This document shows positions 1-8,965 of a stretch of 17,704 bases of DNA, piece by piece (the first letter of the stretch is position 1; each line of letters opens with the position of its first letter). The translations under genes and the position numbers were made by a program. The notes under the pieces were generated by a model. That model saw only the letters and a program-made list of their open reading frames with translations, had not been told where the DNA came from and ran no database searches. This DNA comes from Streptomyces katrae. GTDB taxonomy: Bacteria; Actinomycetota; Actinomycetes; Streptomycetales; Streptomycetaceae. The stretch is taken from contig NZ_JZWV01000313.1 of the NCBI RefSeq assembly GCF_000966975.1, positions 1 to 17,704 on the forward strand, written 5' to 3'.

Positions 1-53
1 GCGTGGAATGGAGGATGGTCCTGTCCCGGCCGGGCCCCGGATTGGACGCTCCG
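1..53. other. Left-edge non-coding stretch
   Basis: This short stretch lies downstream of the stop codon of the minus-strand histidine kinase. It holds GC-rich dyads, including the perfect palindrome CCCGGCCGGG, which could form part of a factor-independent terminator without a T-run. I see no gene that can be supported here. Confidence 0.4.
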
Positions 54-1520
54 TCAGTCCGTCCCGGCGGCCGGCGCGATGACCGGGAGGCGCAGGACCA
101 GGCGGGCGCCCGTGGGGGAGGGCTCGGCCGTGAGGGTACCGCGGTGGTGGGCGGCCAGGTCGCGGGCGATGGCCAGGCCGAGGCCGGCGCCGCCGTGGTC
201 GCGGCTGCGGGCGTCGTCGAGACGGGTGAACCGTTCGAAGACCCGCTCCCGGTCGGCGGGCGGGATGCCGGGGCCGTCGTCGCGGACCTCCAGGACCGCG
301 GTCCGCGCGTCCGGCGGGCCCGAGGCGCGCAGCGTGACCTCCACGCCCGCGGCGGCGAACCGCTGGGCGTTGTCCAGCAGGTTGGTCACCACCCGCGTCA
401 GCCACAGCTCGCTGCCCTCCACCACGACCCCGTCCTCGGCGCGGACGCGTACGGGTACCCGGTCGCCCAGCCGCGCGTCCACCGCGTCCCGCACCAGGCC
501 GCCCAGGTCCAGCCGGGCCGACGCGGCCGGCTGCGCCGCGTCGATGCGGGCCAGCAGGAGCAGGTCGGAGCAGAGCCGCTCCAGCCGGTCGGTGTCCTCC
601 AGCGCCCCACTGATCAGTTCCGGCCACAGCTCGGGGTCCCGGACCGCCAGGGCCACCTCCAGCTGGGTGCGCAGCACGGTCAGCGGGCTGCGCAGTTCGT
701 GCGAGGCGTCGGCGATGAACTGGCGCTGCCGGATCCCGGAGGACTCCAGGCGGTCCAGGGTGGTGTTCATCGTCCGGGCCAGCCGGGCCACCTCGTCCCC
801 GGTGGGCGGCACCGGCACCCGGCGGTGCAGGTCGCGGTCGCTGATCTCGGCGACCTCCGCGCGGATCGCCTCGACGGGCCGCAGCGCCCGGCCGATGACC
901 CGCCAGGTCACCAGGGCCACGAGCGCCAGCAGCAGGGGCCCGCCGACGACGAGCGCGGCGGTGGTGGTGTCGTCGGCGGCGTCCACGTCGCGCAGCGAGG
1001 TCCCGACGTAGACGGAGACCAGGCCGTCGGGGGTCTGGGTGGTGACCCGGACCACCCGCTGGCGGTGCTCGCCGCCGAGCGGGCGGATCCGCCAGGTGCG
1101 GAAGACCGTGCCGGGGCGCTGGGGCCCGGCGGGCTCCAGCGCGGGCAGTCCCGCCAGGTTGGGGGTGGCGCGCAGCACCCGGCCGCGGGCGTTGACCACC
1201 TGGACGAAGTCGGCGCCGTGCACGGGCGCCCGCATCCGGTCCAGACGGCCGCCCGCCGCGAGCTGCGCGATGGTTACCGCCTGCTGTTCGGCGTCGCGCT
1301 CGGCGTTGCGCAGCATCCCGGACCGGAGCAGCCCGAGCAGCGCGACCGAGGCCAGGGCCAGCGCGACGGCCACCACGGCGACGGCGCCCGCGGTGGCCCG
1401 GGCACGGACGGTGGCGGGCCGCAGCCGGCGCAGCAGCGACCGGAGCCGCCCCGGCCACGACCGCACCCGGCGCAGCGGCGTCAGGAGGCGCGGACCGCGC
1501 ACCGCCCGGAACTCAGCCAC
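54..1520 (-). CDS. HAMP-domain sensor histidine kinase
   Basis: This is a membrane sensor kinase of a two-component system, expected to autophosphorylate on histidine and pass the phosphate to the regulator encoded just upstream. A GTG start at 1520 gives 488 residues; the reading frame continues further upstream, but only inside the regulator gene. In order it shows an Arg-rich N-terminus, a membrane helix at about 44-66, an extracytoplasmic sensor region at about 67-187, a second helix at about 188-209, HAMP at about 210-262, and a HisKA domain with the H-box DASHELRSPL (His274). The HATPase domain carries an N-box around Asn380 and Asn384, a G1 box DDGPG (414-418) and a G2 box GGAGLGLA (443-450). 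All catalytic boxes are intact. Start and regulator stop overlap by 8 bases (GTGGCTGA), so translational coupling is likely. The stimulus cannot be read from the sequence. Family and role are secure; the exact start is probable. Confidence 0.95.
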   Translation of the reverse strand: MAEFRAVRGPRLLTPLRRVRSWPGRLRSLLRRLRPATVRARATAGAVAVVAVALALASVALLGLLRSGMLRNAERDAEQQAVTIAQLAAGGRLDRMRAPVHGADFVQVVNARGRVLRATPNLAGLPALEPAGPQRPGTVFRTWRIRPLGGEHRQRVVRVTTQTPDGLVSVYVGTSLRDVDAADDTTTAALVVGGPLLLALVALVTWRVIGRALRPVEAIRAEVAEISDRDLHRRVPVPPTGDEVARLARTMNTTLDRLESSGIRQRQFIADASHELRSPLTVLRTQLEVALAVRDPELWPELISGALEDTDRLERLCSDLLLLARIDAAQPAASARLDLGGLVRDAVDARLGDRVPVRVRAEDGVVVEGSELWLTRVVTNLLDNAQRFAAAGVEVTLRASGPPDARTAVLEVRDDGPGIPPADRERVFERFTRLDDARSRDHGGAGLGLAIARDLAAHHRGTLTAEPSPTGARLVLRLPVIAPAAGTD

Positions 1521-2190
1521 CGTCGGCCGCCAGCCGGTACCCGACACCGCGCACGGTCTCCAGGGAGGACCGGCCGAACGGGGCGTCGATCTTCCGGCGC
1601 ACCGCGCTGACGTGCACCTCGACCACGTTCGGATCACCGTCGAAGGCGCTGTCCCACACCTGTTCGAGGATCTCCCGCTTGGGCACCACCTCGCCGGGCC
1701 GCCGGGCCAGGTACTCCAGCACCGCGAACTCCCTCGCGGTCAGCCGTATCTCCGTCTCCCCGCGCGAGCACAGGTGGCGGGCCGGGTCCACCAGCAGGTC
1801 GCCCAGCCGCAGCGCCTGCGGGCCGCGCCGGCCCGTGCGCCGGGCCAGCGCGCGCAGCCGGGCGACCAGGACCAGGTAGGAGAAGGGCTTGGAGAGGAAG
1901 TCGTCGGCCCCGGTGTCCAGGGCCTCCGCCTCGTCGTACTCGCCGTCCTTCGCGGTGAGCATCAGGATCCCGGACTCGTTGCCGGCCGCGCGCAGCCGGG
2001 CGCAGACCCGGTAGCCGTTGAGGCCGGGCAGCATGATGTCGAGCACGATCAGGTCGTAGTCGTGCTCGCAGGCCATCCACAGTCCCTGCGGGCCGTCGTG
2101 GGCCACGTCCACCGTGAACCCCTCGGACTGCAGGCCCCGCTGCAGGGCGGCGGCCAGCCGCCGTTCGTCCTCCACCACCAGTACGCGCAT
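1513..2190 (-). CDS. OmpR/PhoB-family response regulator
   Basis: This is the DNA-binding response regulator paired with the downstream histidine kinase. The 225-residue length is typical of the family. The receiver domain (about 1-115) has the acidic pair E7/D8, the phospho-acceptor Asp51 in VLDIMLPG, Thr79 and the conserved Lys101 in SKPF. The C-terminal winged helix (about 127-221) ends in the usual TVRGVGYRL, with a recognition helix at about 188-201. The ATG at 2190 starts the classic MRVLVVEDE. The gene is first in a two-gene operon with the kinase and is divergent from a PepSY-like membrane protein. The gap between them carries direct repeats in helical phase that suit a dimeric OmpR-type regulator, so control of itself and of the neighbour is inferred. 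I do not assign it to a named system. Confidence 0.96.
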   Translation of the reverse strand: MRVLVVEDERRLAAALQRGLQSEGFTVDVAHDGPQGLWMACEHDYDLIVLDIMLPGLNGYRVCARLRAAGNESGILMLTAKDGEYDEAEALDTGADDFLSKPFSYLVLVARLRALARRTGRRGPQALRLGDLLVDPARHLCSRGETEIRLTAREFAVLEYLARRPGEVVPKREILEQVWDSAFDGDPNVVEVHVSAVRRKIDAPFGRSSLETVRGVGYRLAADGG

Positions 2191-2224
2191 GCCGACCAGG
2201 GTCTCAGGCCCGGCCGGCGCTTTG

Positions 2225-2261
2225 CTGAAGAGGTCTTCAGCGGGCTTCAGGTGGGCTTCAG
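2225..2261. promoter_or_regulatory. Candidate OmpR-type operator: three CTTCAG repeats
   Basis: CTTCAG occurs at 2235-2240, 2245-2250 and 2256-2261, spaced 10 and 11 bases apart, i.e. on one face of the helix. A reverse copy, CTGAAG, lies at 2225-2230, giving the dyad CTGAAG-AGGT-CTTCAG. The cluster sits between the response-regulator start (2190) and the divergent PepSY-like gene (2328). Direct repeats about 11 bp apart are the usual target of OmpR/PhoB winged-helix dimers. Its use by this particular regulator is inferred. Confidence 0.6.
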
Positions 2262-2327
2262 CATCGCCTCGGCAGGCTCTGCGACGAGCCGGGTGCGGTG
2301 CCCGGTGGTTTTCCGAGGAGTCCCGCC

Positions 2328-2942
2328 ATGTCTGAGTCTTTCCCGCAGCCCGAGCACACCCCCGAGCCGGAGCCGCAGCCCGAGGCGGCCGGTGACGGCA
2401 AGGCTGGGCGCAAGGGCCGCCTGGCCCGCGTGGTGCCCAAGGGCGCCGGCGCGCGCTGGGCGGTGGCCGGCGCGGCCGCCGCGGTGATCGTGGGCGGCGG
2501 GGCCGCGGCCGTCGCGGTCGCCGGACACCACCACGGCCACCACGAGGCGATGGCGAAGGACGGCCGCCCGGGCTGGTCCGCGCCCGACCACGAGGGCGGT
2601 CACGGCGGCGGGCACGGCGGCGGGCACGGCGCCAAGGACGGGCGTCCCCACCCGAAGCAGCCGAAGGTCCGCGACGGGGCCGACGCCGCGCGCGGGGAGT
2701 TCACGCGGAAGGCCCCGGGGGCCCGCGCCCCGCTTCCCGCCCTGCCCATCGACCAGGCCGCGCAGAAGGCGGCCGCGGCCGTCCCCGGCGGCAAGGTCGA
2801 GGCCCTGCGGGCGATCCCCCAGCAGGGCGGCGGCAGCGCCTGGCAGGCCGTGGTCCTCGGCCCCGACGGCGTCCGCCACGCGGTGACCCTCTCCGGCACG
2901 GACGGCACCCCCACGGCGAACACCCCGCTCGCCAAGGGCTGA
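2328..2942 (+). CDS. Membrane-anchored His-rich PepSY-like protein
   Basis: The gene encodes a 204-residue single-pass protein of unproven function. The ATG at 2328 is preceded by GAGGAG (2315-2320) with 7 bases of spacing and is preferred over an in-frame GTG at 2298. Residues 1-42 are polar, with a Pro/Glu repeat stretch, and should be cytoplasmic. One Ala/Val/Gly-rich helix spans about 44-66. A His/Gly-rich linker follows (about 67-108, with HHHGHH and repeated GHGG), which could bind metal ions. The C-terminal part (about 139-190) resembles a PepSY fold: an amphipathic helix with AAQKAAAAVPGGKVEAL, then short strands. PepSY proteins are often next to, and regulated by, two-component systems, and this one is divergent from one with candidate operator repeats between. 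A role in envelope sensing, metal binding or protease inhibition is a guess; the domain call is moderate. Confidence 0.75.
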   Translation: MSESFPQPEHTPEPEPQPEAAGDGKAGRKGRLARVVPKGAGARWAVAGAAAAVIVGGGAAAVAVAGHHHGHHEAMAKDGRPGWSAPDHEGGHGGGHGGGHGAKDGRPHPKQPKVRDGADAARGEFTRKAPGARAPLPALPIDQAAQKAAAAVPGGKVEALRAIPQQGGGSAWQAVVLGPDGVRHAVTLSGTDGTPTANTPLAKG

Positions 2943-2946
2943 CCCC

Positions 2947-3030
2947 GGGCACGGTCCCGGCTCCGGTCACGCTCCGGTTCCGGGCACGGTCACGCTCCGG
3001 TTTTGGGGCACGGTCCAGGTTTGGGGCAAG
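2947..3030. repeat. Degenerate 23-24 bp tandem repeat
   Basis: GGTCACGCTCCGGTT occurs at 2965-2979 and 2988-3002. GGGCACGGTC occurs at 2947-2956, 2982-2991 and 3006-3015. Together they form about two full units and two partial units of 23-24 bp. The array starts just after the PepSY-like stop codon and runs into a GC-rich dyad near 3030-3046 (GCCCCGGCCCCGGGGC). It may be a slipped-strand expansion or part of a terminator region. No protein product is supported. Confidence 0.7.
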
Positions 3031-3190
3031 GCCCCGGCCCCGGGGCGCAGGCGTGCCCGGGCCCGCCCGGGGCGGCGTTCAGAGCGCCCCGGGAGCCGCC
3101 TCCCGTGGGGGCGCGCAGAATGAAGGGGGCCTCCCTCCGCCGTGCGGGGCGGACGGCCACGCGGCGTGACCCGGGCAGAGGAGGCCACTC

Positions 3191-5324
<2,134 letters not shown>

Positions 5325-5332
<8 letters not shown>

Positions 5333-5345
5333 CTTCCACACCGGC
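5325..5345. terminator. Hairpin between convergent genes
   Basis: GCCGGTG (5325-5331) pairs perfectly with CACCGGC (5339-5345) around a 7-base loop. The left arm overlaps the stop codon of the phosphatase gene, and the acyl-CoA synthetase stop lies just beyond on the other strand. A shared bidirectional terminator is likely. There is no T-run, which is common in streptomycetes. Confidence 0.5.
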
Positions 5346-5352
5346 GTGCCGG

Positions 5353-6978
5353 CTAGCCCTGTTCCAGCAGTCGGGTGGCCATCGCCCGCATCTCCACCTT
5401 GCGGATCTTGCCCGTGACCGTCATCGGGAACTCGTCCACCACGTGCACGTACCGCGGGATCTTGAAGTGGGCGAGCCGGCCCTCGCAGTACGCGCGCACG
5501 GACTCCGCGGTCAGCGGCTCGGCCCCCTCGCGCATCCGCACCCAGGCCATCAGCTCCTCCCCGTACTTGGCGTCCGGGACCCCGATGACCTGGACGTCCA
5601 GGACGTCCGGGTGGGAGTGGAGGAACTCCTCGATCTCACGCGGGTAGAGGTTCTCGCCGCCCCGGATCACCATGTCCTTGATCCGGCCGGTGATGCTCAG
5701 GTAGCCGTCCGCGTCCATCACCGCGAGGTCGCCGGTGTGCATCCAGCCCTCCCGGTCCACGGCCTCGGCCGTCTTGTCCGGTTCGCCCCAGTAGCCGATC
5801 ATCACCGAGTAGCCCCGGGTGCACAGCTCGCCCGGGGTGCCGCGCGGGACGGTCCGGCCGGTCTCCGGGTCGACCACCTTGACCTCCAGGTGCGGTCCCA
5901 CCCGGCCGACGGTGGACACCCGGCGCTCGACGGAGTCGTCCGCGCGGGTCTGCGTGGAGACCGGCGAGGTCTCCGTCATGCCGTAGCAGATGGACACCTC
6001 GGTCATCCCCATCCGCTCGATGACCTCGTTCATCACCTCCACCGGGCACGGCGAGCCCGCCATGATCCCCGTCCGCAGGCTCGACAGGTCGTACCCGTCG
6101 AAGCCGGGAGCCGCCAGCTCGGCGATGAACATCGTGGGCACCCCGTACAGCGAGGTGCACGCCTCGGCCTCCACCGCCGCGAGGGTGGCCACCGGGTCGA
6201 AGGCCGGCGCCGGGATCACCATCGCCGCGCCGTGGCTCGTACAGGCCAGGGCGCCCATGACCATGCCGAAGCAGTGGTAGAAGGGCACCGGTACGCACAC
6301 CCGGTCCGCCTCGGTGTAGCCGCACAGCTCGCCCACGAAGAACCCGTTGTTCAGGATGTTGCGGTGGGAGAGGGTGGCGCCCTTGGGGGAGCCCGTGGTG
6401 CCCGAGGTGTACTGGATGTTGATCGGGTCGTCCGGGTGCAGGGCCGCCCGGGCCCGTGCCAGCACCGCCGGATCGCCCTGCCGCCCGCGCTCCAGCAGCG
6501 ATTCCCACTGCGGCCCGTCGAACAGGACCGTGAACTCCAGGTCGGGGCAGCGCGGCCGGACCTCCTCGACCATCCCCGCGTAGTCGGAGGTCCTGAAGCG
6601 CTCCGCCGCGACCAGCAGCCGGATCCCGGACTGGTTGAGCACGTACTCCAGCTCGTGCGAGCGGTACGCCGGGTTGACCGTGACCAGGATGGCCCCGATC
6701 TTCGCGGTGGCGTACTGCACGAGCGTCCACTCGCCGCGGTTGGGCGCCCAGATGCCGACGCGGTCCCCCTGGACGATCCCGAGGTCCAGCAGGCCGAGGG
6801 CCAGGGCGTCGACGTCGGCGGCCAGCTCCCGGTACGTCCACCGGCGGCCCGCGGCCACGTCCACGAGGGCGTCGCGGCCGGGGAAGCTCCGCACGGCGCG
6901 GTCGAGGTTGTCCCCGATCGTCTCCTCGAGGAGCGGCACCTCCACACTCCCGGACGCACAACTCGACGCGACGGACAC
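5353..6978 (-). CDS. FadD-type acyl-CoA synthetase (AMP-binding)
   Basis: The enzyme should activate a carboxylic acid, probably a medium- or long-chain fatty acid, with ATP to the acyl-adenylate and then form the CoA thioester, feeding beta-oxidation. The 541 residues are full length for the ANL superfamily. The P-loop-like motif [11 protein letters not shown] is at 190-200, YGMTETSP at 332-339, TGDLA at 415-419, the hinge region near IRGGENLYP at 438-446, and the C-terminal catalytic Lys524 in TGKIRK. All key motifs are intact. The GTG start at 6978 has AGGAGG (minus strand, 6989-6984) five bases upstream. The gene is monocistronic, convergent with the phosphatase and divergent from the alkB-like gene. 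Substrate chain length cannot be read from the sequence. Confidence 0.94.
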   Translation of the reverse strand: MSVASSCASGSVEVPLLEETIGDNLDRAVRSFPGRDALVDVAAGRRWTYRELAADVDALALGLLDLGIVQGDRVGIWAPNRGEWTLVQYATAKIGAILVTVNPAYRSHELEYVLNQSGIRLLVAAERFRTSDYAGMVEEVRPRCPDLEFTVLFDGPQWESLLERGRQGDPAVLARARAALHPDDPINIQYTSGTTGSPKGATLSHRNILNNGFFVGELCGYTEADRVCVPVPFYHCFGMVMGALACTSHGAAMVIPAPAFDPVATLAAVEAEACTSLYGVPTMFIAELAAPGFDGYDLSSLRTGIMAGSPCPVEVMNEVIERMGMTEVSICYGMTETSPVSTQTRADDSVERRVSTVGRVGPHLEVKVVDPETGRTVPRGTPGELCTRGYSVMIGYWGEPDKTAEAVDREGWMHTGDLAVMDADGYLSITGRIKDMVIRGGENLYPREIEEFLHSHPDVLDVQVIGVPDAKYGEELMAWVRMREGAEPLTAESVRAYCEGRLAHFKIPRYVHVVDEFPMTVTGKIRKVEMRAMATRLLEQG

Positions 6979-7105
6979 ACGTACCTCCTGGGCGGATGGC
7001 CGGGACGGCGGCGGGCGCGCCCGGCGGTGGCCCGGCGCCCGCCCATGATCGCGTCCCCGGCCCCGTCCCGCCAGATCCCTGCCGGGGATTCACACTCCCC
7101 AGCAA

Positions 7106-7121
7106 TCGAGCGTGCGTTCGA
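7106..7121 (+). promoter_or_regulatory. Candidate LexA (SOS) box
   Basis: The 16-mer TCGAGCGTGCGTTCGA differs at one position (the G at 7110) from the actinobacterial and Gram-positive SOS consensus TCGAAC-RNRY-GTTCGA. The central four bases GTGC fit RNRY. It lies 21 bases before the ATG of the AlkB-like gene and just upstream of its -10 hexamer, where a bound repressor would block RNA polymerase. Position and downstream DNA-repair gene make LexA control very plausible. Confidence 0.75.
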
Positions 7122-7130
7122 ATGGAGGAG

Positions 7131-7136
7131 TAGGCT
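7131..7136 (+). promoter_or_regulatory. -10 hexamer for a leaderless alkB-like mRNA
   Basis: TAGGCT matches the TANNNT pattern of actinobacterial vegetative promoters. It ends six bases before the ATG at 7143, so transcription would start at or next to the A of the start codon. No clear -35 element is seen; the SOS box occupies that region. A GGAGGAG at 7124-7130 is 12 bases from the ATG, rather far for a ribosome site and partly upstream of the predicted transcription start. Confidence 0.55.
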
Positions 7137-7142
7137 GGAACC

Positions 7143-7769
7143 ATGCACGCACTCCAGGGCTCCCTCTTCGACCAGACCGACGAGATCCGGCTCGGCCCCC
7201 TCTCGCCGCTGGAGCGCACGGAACTCGGGGCCGGAGCCTGGGTCGACCGCCTCCCCGGCTGGCTGACCGGCGCCGACGCCCTGTTCGAACACCTCGCCGC
7301 CGAGGTGCCCTGGCGCGCCGAGCGGCGCCAGATGTACGAGCGCGAGGTGGAGGTGCCCCGGCTACTGGCCTTCTACGGGGCCGGCGACCCCCTCCCGCAC
7401 CCCGTCCTCACCGAGGCCCGCGAAGCCCTCAGCAGGCACTACGCCCCCGAACTCGGAGAACCGTTCGTCACCGCCGGGCTCTGCCTCTACCGCGACGGCC
7501 GCGACAGCGTCGCCTGGCACGGCGACCGGCACGGCCGCTCCGCCACCGAGGACACCCTCGTCGCGATCCTCTCCGTCGGCGACCCCCGCGACCTCGTCCT
7601 GCGCCCCCGCGACGGCGGCCCCACCCTGCTGCGCCTCCCCCTCGGCCACGGCGACCTCGTCGTGATGGGCGGCTCCTGCCAGCGCACCATGGAGCACGCC
7701 GTCCCCAAGACGGCACGCGCCGTCGGACCCCGCATCAGCGTCCAGTTCCGCACCCGCGGCGTACTGTGA
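7143..7769 (+). CDS. AlkB-family 2-oxoglutarate/Fe(II) dioxygenase
   Basis: The likely role is direct reversal of alkylation damage (1-methyladenine, 3-methylcytosine) in DNA or RNA by oxidative demethylation. The product has 208 residues, normal for a bacterial AlkB. The Fe(II) triad is visible as His126-x-Asp128 (in WHGDRHGR) and His185 (in EHAVPK). The two 2-oxoglutarate/substrate arginines fit Arg197 and Arg203 in RISVQFR. In E. coli AlkB the cosubstrate is also bound by an N-x-Y motif and by the Asn of RxNxTFR; here these positions read Cys114-x-Tyr116 and Ser199. The Ser may be usual in actinobacterial members, the Cys looks less so. The gene lies alone behind a near-consensus SOS box and is followed by an inverted-repeat element. 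Family is secure; the exact substrate is not. Confidence 0.92.
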   Translation: MHALQGSLFDQTDEIRLGPLSPLERTELGAGAWVDRLPGWLTGADALFEHLAAEVPWRAERRQMYEREVEVPRLLAFYGAGDPLPHPVLTEAREALSRHYAPELGEPFVTAGLCLYRDGRDSVAWHGDRHGRSATEDTLVAILSVGDPRDLVLRPRDGGPTLLRLPLGHGDLVVMGGSCQRTMEHAVPKTARAVGPRISVQFRTRGVL

Positions 7770-7773
7770 GGCC

Positions 7774-7860
7774 ATGCGCAGCCCTGGGCCGTCTCTTCCG
7801 GATCTCGCCCGGCCCGCGCCGCCCGGCACCGATGCACGGCACCGGACGGCGCGGGCTTGA
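7774..7860 (+). CDS. Possible 28-residue small ORF in the inverted repeat
   Basis: An ATG at 7774, four bases after the alkB-like stop, opens a 28-codon frame (starting MRSPGPSLPD) through the left arm and loop of the inverted repeat. Its TGA overlaps the TTG start proposed for the transporter (TTGA). It could be a leader peptide coupling translation, but the composition is simply GC-rich and no ribosome site is clear. Treat as speculative. Confidence 0.15.
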   Translation: MRSPGPSLPDLARPAPPGTDARHRTARA

Positions 7861-7915
7861 CCGGGGTTACCCCCAGCGGTAGCCGGGGCAGCAAGATCCG
7901 GAAGAGACGGCCCAG
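7784..7915. repeat. Perfect 22-bp inverted repeat, 132-bp MITE-like element
   Basis: The left arm (7784-7805, beginning CTGGGCCGTC) and right arm (7894-7915, ending GACGGCCCAG) are exact reverse complements over 22 bp, separated by 88 bp. The interior holds a second perfect 10-bp inverted repeat (7812-7821 with 7847-7856, GCCCGCGCCG/CGGCGCGGGC) and a direct repeat CGGCACCG (7824-7831 and 7837-7844). The element fills the alkB/transporter gap, and its right arm lies within the transporter reading frame. It could be a non-autonomous mobile element, a REP-like palindrome or a terminator/attenuator. No target-site duplication is evident. Confidence 0.8.
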
Positions 7916-8855
7916 CCCGCTGCGGGACTGGTGGGCCGCCCTCCCACCCGCCGCGGGCGGAGCCGTCATGGCCGCCGGCATCCTGTCCGTCGGTCTGGAG
8001 CTGACCGGCCACGGCCTGCTCTCCCTCGCCGCACTGGCCGTCGCCGCAGCCCTCTGGCTCCTGCTGGCCGCCGACTTCGCCGTCCGGCTCACCGCCGACC
8101 GGGGCCGTTTCCGGGCCGAGGCCGACACCCCGGCCGCCCTCACCGCCGTCGCCGCCACCACCGTCCTCGGCACCCGTCTCTCCCAGCTCGGCCGCCCGGA
8201 AGCGGCCGCCGCCCTGCTGGTCCTGGCCGCCCTGCTCTGGCCCGGGCTGCTGCTGTCCGTCGTACGCCACTGGCGGCGCCGGATGCCCGGCGGGGTCTTC
8301 CTGGGCTGCGTCGCCACCCAGGGCCTCGCCGTCCTGTCCGCCGCCCTCGCCACCGCCCACCGCCTCGACTGGCTCGCCCCCGCCGCACTGGCCCTCTTCT
8401 GCCTGGGCGTGCTGCTGTACGCCCTCGCCCTGCTGCGCTTCGACTTCCGCGAGGTGCTCGGCGGGGCGGGCGACCACTGGGTCGCGGGCGGCTCCCTCGC
8501 CATCACCGCCCTGGCCGCTGCGAAGCTCACCGCCTCGCCCGCGGGGGCCGCCGGCCCGGCGCACACGGTCCTGCGCTCCGCCACCCTGACCGCGCTCGCC
8601 CTCTCCCTCCTCTGGTACGCCGTCCTGCTCGCCGCCGAGGTCCGCAGCCCCCGCCCGCGCTACGACATCCGGCGCTGGTCCACCGTCTTCCCCCTCGGGA
8701 TGACCGCCACCGCCTGTCTCACCGCCGCCCCGGTGACGGGCGTGGCCCCGCTGCGTCCGCTGGGCGAGGTGCTGCTGTGGATCGCGGTCGCCGCCTGCGC
8801 CCTGACCTGCGCGGCCTTCCTGCGCTCGCGCCGCCCCGCCCGCCGCCCGCGCTGA
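7857..8855 (+). CDS. TDT/TehA-family transporter
   Basis: This is an integral membrane protein of the tellurite-resistance/dicarboxylate transporter (TDT) family, related to TehA, Mae1 and SLAC1-type anion channels. About ten hydrophobic helices are visible, beginning near residues 33-52, with the last at about 303-321. The segment RRWSTVFPLGMTATA (272-286) matches the family's conserved W-x-x-x-FP motif near helix 9. With the TTG at 7857 it has 332 residues. The only other in-frame start seen, ATG at 7968, would remove WWAALPPAAG, which looks like conserved family sequence, so an upstream start is preferred. The first 25 residues are partly encoded by the right arm of the inverted repeat (SKIRKRRPS), suggesting the original start may have been altered. 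The substrate (anion, dicarboxylate, sulfite) is unknown. Confidence 0.82.
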   Translation: MTGVTPSGSRGSKIRKRRPSPLRDWWAALPPAAGGAVMAAGILSVGLELTGHGLLSLAALAVAAALWLLLAADFAVRLTADRGRFRAEADTPAALTAVAATTVLGTRLSQLGRPEAAAALLVLAALLWPGLLLSVVRHWRRRMPGGVFLGCVATQGLAVLSAALATAHRLDWLAPAALALFCLGVLLYALALLRFDFREVLGGAGDHWVAGGSLAITALAAAKLTASPAGAAGPAHTVLRSATLTALALSLLWYAVLLAAEVRSPRPRYDIRRWSTVFPLGMTATACLTAAPVTGVAPLRPLGEVLLWIAVAACALTCAAFLRSRRPARRPR

Positions 8856-8868
8856 GGGGGCCGGCCGT

Positions 8869-8895
8869 GTCACAGCCCCGCTACAGGCCTGTGAC
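8869..8895. promoter_or_regulatory. Dyad upstream of RNA-repair genes
   Basis: GTCACAG (8869-8875) and CTGTGAC (8889-8895) form a perfect 7-bp inverted repeat with a 13-base spacer. Overlapping its right half is the perfect 10-bp palindrome ACAGGCCTGT (8883-8892). The structure starts 13 bases after the transporter stop codon and about 70 bases before the RNA ligase start. It may be the transporter's terminator or an operator for the RNA-repair operon. I could not find a convincing -35/-10 pair here. Confidence 0.45.
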
Positions 8896-8965
8896 CAGTC
8901 GTAATTGAGTACCGGACAGCTCCTCCCGCACGTGAGAATGAGCCATCTCGAACCGGGAGGAACCC

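Noticed and set aside
1521..1637. N-terminal extension of the histidine kinase to 1637
   Set aside because: It lies wholly inside the regulator's C-terminal coding region; the GTG at 1520 overlapping the regulator stop is the usual coupled arrangement.
8905..8939. TTGAGT and GAGAAT as -35/-10 of the RNA ligase gene
   Set aside because: The spacing is about 24 bases, too long for a normal promoter, and the -10 match is weak.
8949..8953. CGAAC half-site before the RNA ligase, considered as an SOS box
   Set aside because: There is no matching GTTCG half at the right spacing, so LexA control of the RNA-repair pair is not supported.
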